Below are positions 45,201-52,692 of a stretch of 64,000 bases of DNA, piece by piece. The translations under genes were made by a program, and so were the position numbers. This stretch comes from M55B167 sp964406095. GTDB taxonomy: Bacteria > Verrucomicrobiota > Kiritimatiellia > RFP12 > UBA1067. Numbering within the stretch: position 1 is the stretch's first letter; each line of letters begins with the position of its first letter. The stretch is taken from contig CAYOQJ010000036.1 of assembly GCA_964406095.1 (NCBI GenBank), positions 62,001 to 126,000 of the forward strand, read 5' to 3'. Under the pieces are notes generated by a model. That model was not told where the DNA came from. It did not search any database and was given only the letters and a program-made list of their open reading frames with translations.

Positions 45201-45760
45201 TTGATGGATGGGTGGGAACATCTATCCTCAACACCGAACGTACACTTTTTGTGTCCGACTCTCCAACAACTCTGATCGCCCGCTTCCGCCTTGCCAACAC
45301 ACAACCCTACTCCGCTACAGGTTATCAGGCTTGGCTTCTAAAAAACTACTCCGAACAGCAGATCATCGAAGGCACTGCTACCACACCCGAAGCACCCTCA
45401 GGACAGGCCGGCATGAGTAATTTCACATTGTACGCCTTCGGCATGAATATCAATGACGGACTCAGCGATGCCCAACGTCTCGCGCGCGCATCACTTTCAA
45501 TCAAATCACTGCCTGGCGACGGCCTTTATGTAGGATTCAACCAGCTCAATGATACATTCGATGATATCAATTACACCCTGAAAGCGACCGACACTCTAAC
45601 TCCACCTGTTACCTGGCGTACCGCTGTGACCGAAGAGGACTATCTGTCTGTCTTTATCACAAATATCATCAACGATTCAACCTGGTTCCTGCAGAAAAAA
45701 CTCAATCCACAGAATAAAACAGAACTTTTTCTTAAACTTGAAGTTACACCACTGAACTAA
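42278..45760 (+). CDS. cotH: Large secreted CotH-kinase protein with lamin-tail domain
   Basis: The protein is ~1160 residues from ATG 42278, with signal peptide MNKIASMIALTTFFSLGSLHAG. Domains in order: lamin-tail (LTD, ~22-95, INELCYANST and SDWIELYNSG); a beta-sandwich region (~110-280); a chitobiase/FN3-like repeat (~370-480, YRIFYTLDGSNP); CotH kinase (~490-880, including YDLDVAGENGADYN with catalytic-type aspartates); a bacterial Ig-like segment (~940-1010); and a novel C-terminal tail. CotH proteins phosphorylate other extracytoplasmic proteins in Bacillus spores. No PEP-CTERM or LPxTG anchor is present. Confidence 0.87.
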   Translation: MNKIASMIALTTFFSLGSLHAGLIINELCYANSTLEDETGDSSSDWIELYNSGPDDLNINNYGVADRNPYEEDKGVRLPDYTIPVGGYLLIYANGDLPEYTLWTNAPDAALIPENSFWRYRHSFGAPDTSWNSTAYLDNNWKEGISPLGYNAQLANMDCATPIGDTSDPSTLHTTAYFRKKFTVLQPALITNLIMRARLKDGMIVYLNGAEVCRSNMPQTAIDHTTLANAPMPSFNWNTRTLDHTLLVRGINTLAVEIHKFSATGTALLLDLSLTALVDQQIPIVHGQFGLNKKGEKAHLFNASLVRIDECEDPGYEIGENKSWGTVTDGFTTTFQIYSQPTPGYANTTRQNQYQEILSSQIPTFSHESGAYNNALNVTISSLTLGYRIFYTLDGSNPRDSATFVYSGSTIDIDDPPDATGGPAWQRTNPIETEINVIGTGWLPPIGNVDRTVVLRAVTVSPDNRYCSPEKQATYFIGPEYQSRSLPVFSLITNPDNLFGFTSGLYHPGKYYADSPEGYGSNKWGKPYANYHQENDDEQWEHAIHFELFEPQLNTVSLRADMGFAMHGGGSRSIPQKSLYLIARNSVYGMDYINYPLFPELPAIQYKRFLLRNSGNDWYGATSANVATMLKDASFHAIISKLNIQSMAYRPALVYLNGIYWGIHNQRESFDKHYLNSRYNLDPDNIDILMHVEGDNDDVSISRIDGDKSSDEEYETLLAWIDANPLSLQTNLHQLTNRIDLSNYTDYLIAETFFGNTDWPQNNCDFWRAHSNQVDVAGQYGDQRWRWMLYDLDVAGENGADYNMFNYLTQKSMRDLGEAAFLINELWSNMSYRNDFIYRYTDLLNSTFKPSHTTNAIVNAAAQIENEIETHFRRWGRSTTQAQWQSAVNNSLCNYLQARCVNLWEHLNSHFALGGTGVLILKNNDPSGNGGHLMVNGLEIKKTTEGVANPAQWEGTYFRSLPVTVRAIPSPGYEFDGWVGTSILNTERTLFVSDSPTTLIARFRLANTQPYSATGYQAWLLKNYSEQQIIEGTATTPEAPSGQAGMSNFTLYAFGMNINDGLSDAQRLARASLSIKSLPGDGLYVGFNQLNDTFDDINYTLKATDTLTPPVTWRTAVTEEDYLSVFITNIINDSTWFLQKKLNPQNKTELFLKLEVTPLN

Positions 45761-45819
45761 ACTTTCATCCGAATTTCCACCTGCTTTCAATGCAATTTCT
45801 TAAAAAATTTCACAAAAAA

Positions 45820-45843
45820 GCACCGGAACTTAAGTTCCGGTGC
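45820..45843 (-). terminator. Perfect palindrome terminator downstream of the Fur-family gene
   Basis: GCACCGGAACTT / AAGTTCCGGTGC forms a 12-pair stem without a designed loop. On the minus strand it is followed by six T, so it terminates the fur gene at 45890-46276. On the plus strand it is followed by ATAATATC, a poorer terminator for the cotH transcript. Confidence 0.8.
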
Positions 45844-45889
45844 ATAATATCTTAATTAATTGAGATGGCAATTAAACATCTCTAATATA

Positions 45890-46276
45890 TTAAGTTAAAT
45901 TCAACTTTTCAAGGCACTGAGGACAAGTATGTTCAAACTCCACCTTAACCCCCAATCCAAGTGCCGCCGCCTTGTCACATAAATCACCATAACAACCTGC
46001 CAAATCACTGACTTCCAGATCAAAAACCCTTCCACACCGTACGCACCTCACATGTAGATGATCATCAACATTACCATCAAATCTCTTCACTTCCCCTTCC
46101 AACATCAATATCTGTCCCGCCGCACACAGCTGATCAAGATTACGGTAAACCGTTGCAATCCCAATAGTAGGCATCTCCTCTTTAACTATTAAATATAACT
46201 CTTCCGCTGTGGGATGTGTCGTTACACACCTCAGCTTTCTCAAAATAATATCCCTGTTTTTACTTCTGTATTTCAT
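45890..46276 (-). CDS. Fur/PerR-family metal-dependent repressor
   Basis: The product is ~128 residues from ATG 46276. It has the winged-helix motif TIGIATVYRNLDQL (~36-49), the LHVRCVRCGRVFDLE segment with metal-site histidine and CxxC pair, and a second CPQC near the C-terminus forming the structural zinc site. The short N-terminus (MKYRSKNRDIILRKL) resembles PerR and other short Fur-family members. The inducing metal or peroxide is not decidable. It is divergent from the secreted peptidase gene, sharing the Fur-like repeat at 46358. Confidence 0.9.
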   Translation of the reverse strand: MKYRSKNRDIILRKLRCVTTHPTAEELYLIVKEEMPTIGIATVYRNLDQLCAAGQILMLEGEVKRFDGNVDDHLHVRCVRCGRVFDLEVSDLAGCYGDLCDKAAALGLGVKVEFEHTCPQCLEKLNLT

Positions 46277-46357
46277 ATTAAAAATGATAATTGCTTTCAA
46301 TTGCTGTGAGGGTATCACTTCTCTCTCTCAAATACAACCCAATATTTTCAAATAAAA

Positions 46358-46373
46358 AATGATTCTAATCGTT
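46358..46373. promoter_or_regulatory. Fur-like inverted repeat
   Basis: AATGATT CT AATCGTT reads as a 7-2-7 inverted repeat with six of seven pairs matching and an AT-rich flank. It lies between the divergent fur and peptidase genes, in the position expected for an autoregulatory operator controlling both. Confidence 0.45.
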
Positions 46374-46417
46374 TATTTAAAAACAACCTGTCAATTAAAA
46401 CTGTAACGAGCTTAAAT

Positions 46418-47368
46418 ATGACACGAGAATTTCTTACCTCATTTACTGCCATGATCATGATCTGCCTGACTGTTCCGACATTGGCAGAAAATCTGCGTTT
46501 AAAAACCGCACAGTCCGAAGGATGCTCTTCAAAAATCCACCTGATCGCTATCGGTAAATCCAGAATTTATGACCCTCCAGCACAACAGCAGCGGGCCCTT
46601 GCTGCCGTAAGACTGGTAACCCAGTCAGCAATGAATTTTAACAACAAAATTAAAGTCGAAACCCTGACTGAAAAAATCACGCATCCTGATTCAAATGCAC
46701 TTGGCAAACATAATCGACAAGTAAATACTGAATTGTTTAAAAGTAAATTAATTGATTTGCATTCAACCGTTGGTTCCAATGATACAGTGATAATCTATAC
46801 CCATACCCATGGTATCAAAACCATTAAAAACAGAGCTGTTCAAAGAGCTGGAGGTATGATTTTGAATCCCGGCAAGAATAAATCTGAACGTGGAACGGTT
46901 TTCAGTTGGACTGAATTCGCTGACTTGGTTTTGAAAATACCGGCAAAAAAAGTTATTGTGCTGACAATGGCTTGTTATTCAGGTGGACTGGTCAAGTACT
47001 TTGATACACCCGAAGTCAAAAAACTCTGGCAGAACCGACTGACAAAGGAACATCGTGAATTCATCGCCATCTCATCCCAAAACAGTGAACTTATGTCCAT
47101 GCCCATTGTCAAAAACGGAAGATTGATAAATCCCTTCACTCTGGCACTCTCCGATGCACTTTCCGGTAAAGCTGACGGATTCAAGATTGTTAACAAAACA
47201 CCCATAACCGACAAATCAACGAAAGACTCAAAAATATCCGCAGGTGAATTGATTGATTTCATTCTTTATTTCACTGAAAACACCGCTAGCGAAGCTGCGG
47301 GACGAAGAAAAAACAATGCCGATCCCAAAATCACCGGTTGCTATGACCGCTCATCTATAATTCTCTAG
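46418..47368 (+). CDS. Secreted caspase-like cysteine peptidase (clan CD)
   Basis: The 316-residue protein has a signal peptide (MTREFLTSFTAMIMICLTVPTLAE). It shows the clan CD arrangement: a hydrophobic strand then His-Gly (VIIYTHTHG, His131-Gly132), and a hydrophobic strand then Ala-Cys (VIVLTMACYSGG, Cys186). This fits metacaspase/legumain-like peptidases, secreted to the periplasm or outside. It is divergent from a Fur-family repressor, so metal or peroxide control is possible. The substrate is unknown. Confidence 0.7.
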   Translation: MTREFLTSFTAMIMICLTVPTLAENLRLKTAQSEGCSSKIHLIAIGKSRIYDPPAQQQRALAAVRLVTQSAMNFNNKIKVETLTEKITHPDSNALGKHNRQVNTELFKSKLIDLHSTVGSNDTVIIYTHTHGIKTIKNRAVQRAGGMILNPGKNKSERGTVFSWTEFADLVLKIPAKKVIVLTMACYSGGLVKYFDTPEVKKLWQNRLTKEHREFIAISSQNSELMSMPIVKNGRLINPFTLALSDALSGKADGFKIVNKTPITDKSTKDSKISAGELIDFILYFTENTASEAAGRRKNNADPKITGCYDRSSIIL

Positions 47369-47448
47369 TTTTAATCGTACATTACAGAAATTAATGACTG
47401 TCACCATTTAATCGTAACACCTGTAAAAATATATAAGAATTGTTAGTA

Positions 47449-48441
47449 TTAATTAATTAATGCGCCTTTCCCAGCGAAGATATTGTCAAGGATGTGGCTA
47501 TGTTGCGCATCGCTCCAACCTGTGCTTTCGATGCTGACCCAGCCGTTGTAGCCTGCTTTATCGATAGCCTGGCGCACACTTTTCCAGTTCACACTGCCCT
47601 TGCCAATCGGCACGAACTTACCGTCATTTTTAGCACCTCGTTCGATCAAAAAATCTTTGATATGGAGTTTTGCGATATTTTTACCGAATAAATCCAGCCA
47701 TTTTTCAGCTCTGTCATAACGGGTATGGTTACCCAGGTCAAAATACTGCTTAACCCAGAAACTGTCGAAGGTGTTAAGAAAGGCCAAGGCCAATTCTGGT
47801 TTGACCCACATATTATTCCAGACATTTTCAATAGCAATCACAACACCTTCACGCGCTGCAATTGGGATCAACTCATTGATCGATCTGATGCAGTTAACGG
47901 TAGCATCGTTATGATCTTTGATATATTGGGCGAAGAGAGTGTTATCTCCTTTCACAACACTTTTGATCAAAAGTGTTTTATGATCGAAGTCAATATCAAA
48001 CTCGGATGGTTTGGGCACTTGCCCGCCGAGACGATGAGGTACCAGAAGCATTGTCGAAGCACCATAGGCGGCACTCAAACGAATAAGCTTTTTGACCTCT
48101 TCGACCGCTACGGCGCGTTTGGTCGGATTTGTTTCTCCAAGTGAGCTCCATCCCGCCATAAAGGAGTGGATTTTCACGCCATGCTTTTCCGCAATCAAGC
48201 GCCCCTGCCGTGCTTCCGAAAGGGTGACGGTTTTGTCATTCAGCTCAACGCCAGGCAAATCGGCAGTTAAAAGCTGTTCGCAGAGTTCATCACTTATTCT
48301 AGGTTTGATATGCGCTTTGTAGAGCGTGGTTGCAAACTTAGTCGGGGAAGCTGTATCCGCCTCAAGAAGCACTGGGCTAACAATTGCTGTACCGGCCGTT
48401 ATCGCAACATTTTTCATAAAATTTCGTCGATTTATCTTCAT
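47449..48441 (-). CDS. Tat-exported sugar isomerase/epimerase-like TIM-barrel protein
   Basis: The 330-residue protein has a twin-arginine signal (INRRNFMKNVAITAG). An AP-endonuclease-2/xylose-isomerase-type TIM barrel follows, with conserved metal-region elements such as IAIENVW (glutamate), LGNHTRY and KLHIKDF. Relatives include inosose isomerases and L-ribulose/hydroxypyruvate-type epimerases acting on sugars. Export makes cytoplasmic pathway membership uncertain. It is the last gene after the Gfo gene in the minus-strand catabolic run. Confidence 0.82.
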   Translation of the reverse strand: MKINRRNFMKNVAITAGTAIVSPVLLEADTASPTKFATTLYKAHIKPRISDELCEQLLTADLPGVELNDKTVTLSEARQGRLIAEKHGVKIHSFMAGWSSLGETNPTKRAVAVEEVKKLIRLSAAYGASTMLLVPHRLGGQVPKPSEFDIDFDHKTLLIKSVVKGDNTLFAQYIKDHNDATVNCIRSINELIPIAAREGVVIAIENVWNNMWVKPELALAFLNTFDSFWVKQYFDLGNHTRYDRAEKWLDLFGKNIAKLHIKDFLIERGAKNDGKFVPIGKGSVNWKSVRQAIDKAGYNGWVSIESTGWSDAQHSHILDNIFAGKGALIN

Positions 48442-48501
48442 GTTTATCTTCCTGCTTTTTTTTTGCGGTTGATTTGTTTCTGATAAGCAGCACCACAGTT
48501 A

Positions 48502-49776
48502 TTAGGCTTTGCCAGGCACAGGTGCGTCGCCCTCCGGTGGCAGAGGTACGTCTTCGCCGGACTCAAAATCAAGCGCGGTAAAGGAGTTGTTCATGTTGTA
48601 ATACTTTGAATCAGCATTACTCAGCAGATCCGACATGCGCACAGTCCCGCCGGTATAGGCCGCCAAAACCCCCATCATTGTTGTAGCGGTTGCCATAGCG
48701 ACCTGTTCACCTTCCTGCACAAAATTACCGCTAATCAAACCGGAGAGAAAATCGAAATGCTCCATTATGAGTCCGTTGCTGTCCCGCCCCTTGGTAGCCT
48801 CCTCATCATAGGCAATTTCTTTTCCGTCAAAGCGCTTGATTTTACCTAGCACATCGACAGTTCCTTTTTCGCCTGCCAGTGAGGTGCAACAGCGGTCGGA
48901 GCAACCGTTAATTTGTCGGGCAATGGCATGAATATGAAGATCATTATCATAGTTATAATCGACACTAAAACAATCATAGATATTGCCGATAACTCGGCGA
49001 TGACGGGCACCGATACCCATAGCTGTTTTAGGGTAGCGTCCGATGAACCAATTAGCGAGGTCCACTTCATGAATTGCCTGCTCGGTGAAGTGGTCGCCGG
49101 ACATCTCTTTAAACATATACCAGCTGGCGGCCATATAGGAAGCATTGGTATCTTCGGATCGACGTGGGTGCATATAGCCACTCTGGTTCATGCCTCCGTG
49201 GCAACGGTAAACGGTACCGCCGCGAATAGCACCGATGACACCATCACGAATAGGCTTGATCTGGCGCAATGCGCGATTATTGTGTCGATGCACTGTACCG
49301 GCCAGGATTGAAAGATTGGCCGCCTTGGCCTTTGCCACAACCCCGAGAAAAGCGCGTATTCCGGCTGGATCGGTGGCGATCGGTTTTTCGGCGAAAATAT
49401 GTTTTCCTGCTTTGACACACGCCTCAGCGTGCAAGGCGCGAAAGATAGGCGGAGCTGCGAGCAAGACGATTTCGGCATCGCTTTCCATTACTTTCCGATA
49501 ACCTGAGGCACCGCCAAATGCGTATTTATCATCACAGCCGTGCTGTTTGCAGATCTTTTGCGCTTTATCCACAAAAAAATCGGCGGCGGCAACCAGAACA
49601 GCTTTACACCCCATACGTTCTGCTGCCTTTGTTATATCACACACGGCTCCTGAACCACGTCCACCGCAGCCGACCACCGCAAATTTGAAAATTCTCTGAT
49701 TCTGCCCCATCATAAACTGCGGAGCCGCAACTGTCATTCCGGTAGCGGCCACAAATGAACGTCGTGACAATTTCAT
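48502..49776 (-). CDS. Tat-exported Gfo/Idh/MocA oxidoreductase
   Basis: The 424-residue protein has a twin-arginine signal (LSRRSFVAATGMTV) and then a Rossmann motif VVGCGGRGSGA (~35-44). The EKPIA motif (~133) carries the conserved lysine of the Gfo/Idh/MocA family, with a C-terminal mixed sheet. Members oxidise or epimerise sugars and inositols with tightly bound NAD(P); exported versions are common in PVC bacteria. AGGGAA precedes the ATG. It is 60 bases upstream of the TIM-barrel gene. Confidence 0.9.
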   Translation of the reverse strand: MKLSRRSFVAATGMTVAAPQFMMGQNQRIFKFAVVGCGGRGSGAVCDITKAAERMGCKAVLVAAADFFVDKAQKICKQHGCDDKYAFGGASGYRKVMESDAEIVLLAAPPIFRALHAEACVKAGKHIFAEKPIATDPAGIRAFLGVVAKAKAANLSILAGTVHRHNNRALRQIKPIRDGVIGAIRGGTVYRCHGGMNQSGYMHPRRSEDTNASYMAASWYMFKEMSGDHFTEQAIHEVDLANWFIGRYPKTAMGIGARHRRVIGNIYDCFSVDYNYDNDLHIHAIARQINGCSDRCCTSLAGEKGTVDVLGKIKRFDGKEIAYDEEATKGRDSNGLIMEHFDFLSGLISGNFVQEGEQVAMATATTMMGVLAAYTGGTVRMSDLLSNADSKYYNMNNSFTALDFESGEDVPLPPEGDAPVPGKA

Positions 49777-50124
49777 TCTATTCCCTTTTTTTGGTTAATG
49801 TTCAGATAAATACTATGGTCTTGCGAAATATCGACAGGCAACAATCACTCAAACTGGTTAAATGCCAGATCACTGAGAATACCAAGAAGGATTATCATTT
49901 CTACACTGCTCTTATTATGTCGCGTAAAAGAGTAAAAGTCAAAAGCAATTTTGTACCTTTAATTTTTTAGAGAGAAGCGTTGCATTGATTTTTTAACCTG
50001 CTTCAATAGAATGTTGTTTAACAGCCGGGGTTGAAGTTTGTTTTTCGCTACGGCTCCTGCGAGATAGTATAAAAGCAGCGGGGTCTCTTTGTTGTTGTAT
50101 AACAGTTAATTATGTGAGGTTGTT
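49777..50124. other. Divergent intergenic region with no recognised feature
   Basis: The region separates the minus-strand oxidoreductase from the plus-strand surface-protein fragment. It is AT-rich, with only a short unsupported frame (49755-49970). No clear promoter, hairpin or repeat could be supported. Confidence 0.4.
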
Positions 50125-50496
50125 ATGAGAAAGTTACAAAATGTAAGACAATCGTCTCTTAAAATCACCTTGATCGCAAGTGTAGCTCTAGCCGCAATCT
50201 GTTCTACGGCTCAGAATCTCTGGAACGGCAGTTTCAGTGGCGATTGGGGCAACGCCGCCAACTGGGACAACTCGTCAACCTTCGGCCCCGGCAAGCAGAT
50301 TATCTTTCATACGTCCGATGCTACAAATCTGGAGACATACCTCGGCTCATCGGCCAGAACAATTGGAGGGTTGCTTTTCACCGCCGATGTCGACAGCGAT
50401 GTGGCAGTGATCACCGCCTCAAGTGTAGCAACCGACGGCAGCAAGCGGATTCTCTTCTCACGCGCTCCAGACGGTACAATTATGCTGGTACGTTAA
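50125..50496 (+). pseudogene. Truncated head of an autotransporter-type surface protein
   Basis: The 123-codon frame has a signal peptide (hydrophobic SLKITLIASVALAAICSTAQ) followed by LWNGSFSGDWGNAANWDN. This is the W-G-x-W-x-x-A-x-N-W motif seen at the start of the intact gene at 55875-59396 (YWADASNWQSG). It then ends abruptly after SRAPDGTIMLVR, with no beta-strand repeats, LamG domain or anchor. It may be a genuine small secreted protein but is more likely a truncated copy. Confidence 0.6.
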
Positions 50497-50509
50497 GATT
50501 GATTCGTAG

Positions 50510-50538
50510 TTGCACACACCACCGTGCTACGTTATAAT
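50510..50538 (+). promoter_or_regulatory. Sigma70-type promoter for pgpA
   Basis: TTGCAC (-35, 50510-50515) and TATAAT (-10, 50533-50538) are separated by exactly 17 bases. Transcription would start about three bases before the pgpA ATG at 50548, so the mRNA may be leaderless or nearly so. Confidence 0.7.
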
Positions 50539-50547
50539 TCAGAGGTC

Positions 50548-51039
50548 ATGAGTTTAATACCCGGCAATACCACTTGGCAGCGGACAAATGTTTTCGTCGC
50601 CACTGGATTCGGAATCGGCCTGATCGCACCATTTGCACCAGGCACATTCGGAACGTTGCCGGGTGTCGCACTGGCCTACGTGCTGAGCACCCGGTCGGTT
50701 ACGACTCAGGTAATAACAGCACTCGTACTGACTCTGCTGGCAATCCCCATCTGTCATGTTGCCGAAAAGGTGTTGCAGAAGAAGGATGACGGTCGAATCT
50801 GCGCTGATGAGTGGATGCTATTTCCTCTCTGTATCATCGGCATTCCCCTGCACCAAATGCTTCTGCTCCTACCGGTGTTTTTTGTTGTTGCCCGAATCTG
50901 CGACATCATCAAACCGCCGCCCGCCAACGTACTTCAGAAAATCAATGGCGGAGTGGGCATTGTGATCGACGATTTTGTCGCCTCATTCTATGCACTGGCA
51001 CTTAACCATCTTATTTATCGCTGCTGGCTGATCTATTGA
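50548..51039 (+). CDS. pgpA: Phosphatidylglycerophosphatase A
   Basis: The 163-residue membrane protein dephosphorylates phosphatidylglycerol phosphate. Its signatures are FAPGTFGTLPGV (~29-40) and KDDGRICADEW with the catalytic-type acidic residues, with a further DIIKPPPA segment near 120 and GGVGIVIDDFVA near 141. Hydrophobic helices surround these motifs. ATG 50548 is preferred to a frame opening 24 bases earlier inside the promoter. It is a housekeeping gene standing alone inside the catabolic island. Confidence 0.93.
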   Translation: MSLIPGNTTWQRTNVFVATGFGIGLIAPFAPGTFGTLPGVALAYVLSTRSVTTQVITALVLTLLAIPICHVAEKVLQKKDDGRICADEWMLFPLCIIGIPLHQMLLLLPVFFVVARICDIIKPPPANVLQKINGGVGIVIDDFVASFYALALNHLIYRCWLIY

Positions 51040-51188
51040 CTGATTCTGCCATTCATCACTCTTCGTCCCGCATGTGCAGTGCCACGCACACCGCAATTGA
51101 GTTAGCGTAGAGTATTAGTGCGCAATTTTTCAATACACATGTATATTCTACCCTTTCTTTTATTTCAAAACATCTTCACCTCGACACT

Positions 51189-52517
51189 TCAGCTCCACTG
51201 GCGATCGTTGGCCCACTCTTTATCCCACGCATCGGTGGAGTTCCACGGCTCAGGGAAATCAAGATGGCGCTTAGCTTTAATTAATTCCTCATTGAGAGCC
51301 TCGATTCCGAGACCGGGAGCATGTGGCACATTGATGTATCCATCACTGATCAACGGTTTTGGCAATCCGGTTACGATATCATCCCACCAGGGCACATCCA
51401 CTGAGTGCACCTCGAGCGCCGTGAAATTACGCGTAGCCGCCGCGACGTGCACCGCCGCCATACAGGTTATGGGACTCTCCGCCATGTGAATGGCCATTGC
51501 GACACCGAAATCCTCGGCCATGTCCCCCACCTTCTTGGTCTCCATAATGCCGCCGGCTGAAAGAAGATCGGGATGAATAACCGCCAGCGAGCCCGATTGC
51601 AGCAACGGCAAAAAATTCTCTTTGAGATAAATATCTTCACCGGTGCCAAGGGGCGTGCAGGTCGCCTGCGCCAAACGCGCATATTGACCGGTCATCTGCC
51701 ACGGAAGCGGATCCTCCATCCATGCCAGGTTGAATTTTTCGAGTCGCCGCCCCAGCTTGATGCAATCTTCCAAAGGAATATGGCCGATATGGTCGATGGC
51801 CAATGGAATCTCATAACCGATCTCAGTACGCACATCCGCCATATACTGCTCGAGATAATCGAAGCCTTTTTCTGTAATGTGAATGCCGGTAAAGGGATGG
51901 GCTGTATTAAAAAGATCATAGGCCTCGCCCCGCATCGCGCGCGGATCGATTGATCCATGAGGAGTCGTGAAAACCGTGCGCTTGTATTCGCGCATCTTTT
52001 CAAGAAAGCCCAGAGGAGCACTCAAACAACCGGGCTGGTCGATCAGCATCTCAATTCCTAAATCCATCTTGAGAAAGGTAAAACCCTGAGCCATCCGATT
52101 TTTCAAGGCAAGCCCCATATCGCGTCCACCACCCTCGGAATCGGTATCGCAGTAAATGCGCACTTTATCGCGGAACTTACCGCCGAGCAGTTGCCAGACC
52201 GGCACTCCCCATGCTTTACCAGCCAGATCCCACAAGGCGACTTCGATGCCGCAGACTCCGCCAGCCTGTCGCGAATGCCCGCCGAACTGTTTGATGCGCC
52301 GAAATATTTTCTCCACATTGCAGGGATTCTCGCCGAGAATGCGGCTTTTCAGCATGGCCGCGTAGGTACGGCTGGATGCATCGCGCACCTCTCCGTAACC
52401 AATCAAACCCTGATTAGTGTAGAGCTTGATCAAAGTACAACGCTTGGGAGCGCCGTCGATATCCGCGAAGCGCATATCGGTTATTTTCAATGTAGATGGA
52501 TCAATTTTTTTGGACAT
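51189..52517 (-). CDS. Enolase-superfamily (mandelate racemase-type) sugar-acid dehydratase
   Basis: The 442-residue protein from ATG 52517 (AAGGA five bases upstream) has the capping domain and barrel of the enolase superfamily. Metal ligands are Asp242 (AIDHIGH), Glu268 (MEDPLP) and Glu294 (GTGEDIY). A base dyad is likely from Asp317 (IHPDLLSAGG) and His344 (IHMAESP), and LKMD at 149-152 gives a second-strand lysine and aspartate. An insertion of roughly 55 residues follows this KxD motif. The fold dehydrates sugar acids to 2-keto-3-deoxy acids; substrate unknown. Confidence 0.85.
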   Translation of the reverse strand: MSKKIDPSTLKITDMRFADIDGAPKRCTLIKLYTNQGLIGYGEVRDASSRTYAAMLKSRILGENPCNVEKIFRRIKQFGGHSRQAGGVCGIEVALWDLAGKAWGVPVWQLLGGKFRDKVRIYCDTDSEGGGRDMGLALKNRMAQGFTFLKMDLGIEMLIDQPGCLSAPLGFLEKMREYKRTVFTTPHGSIDPRAMRGEAYDLFNTAHPFTGIHITEKGFDYLEQYMADVRTEIGYEIPLAIDHIGHIPLEDCIKLGRRLEKFNLAWMEDPLPWQMTGQYARLAQATCTPLGTGEDIYLKENFLPLLQSGSLAVIHPDLLSAGGIMETKKVGDMAEDFGVAMAIHMAESPITCMAAVHVAAATRNFTALEVHSVDVPWWDDIVTGLPKPLISDGYINVPHAPGLGIEALNEELIKAKRHLDFPEPWNSTDAWDKEWANDRQWS

Positions 52518-52692
52518 ATAAATCCTTATTTTTAGTCTCACACGAACTTAGTTGTATCGCTAAAAATTCCCGATGCTCAAGTGTACGTTTGTCATTAGAG
52601 TTTCAGCGCTTGGTAATTTAAGTGATTAACGACCCCGCAACGCGGGGATAAAGTACCAAGTGCAATTTTCGCGGAGATTCGTGAAAAAACTC

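Noticed and set aside
49755..49970. 71-codon plus-strand frame overlapping the oxidoreductase start
   Set aside because: Overlaps the Tat signal region of a certain gene and lacks support.
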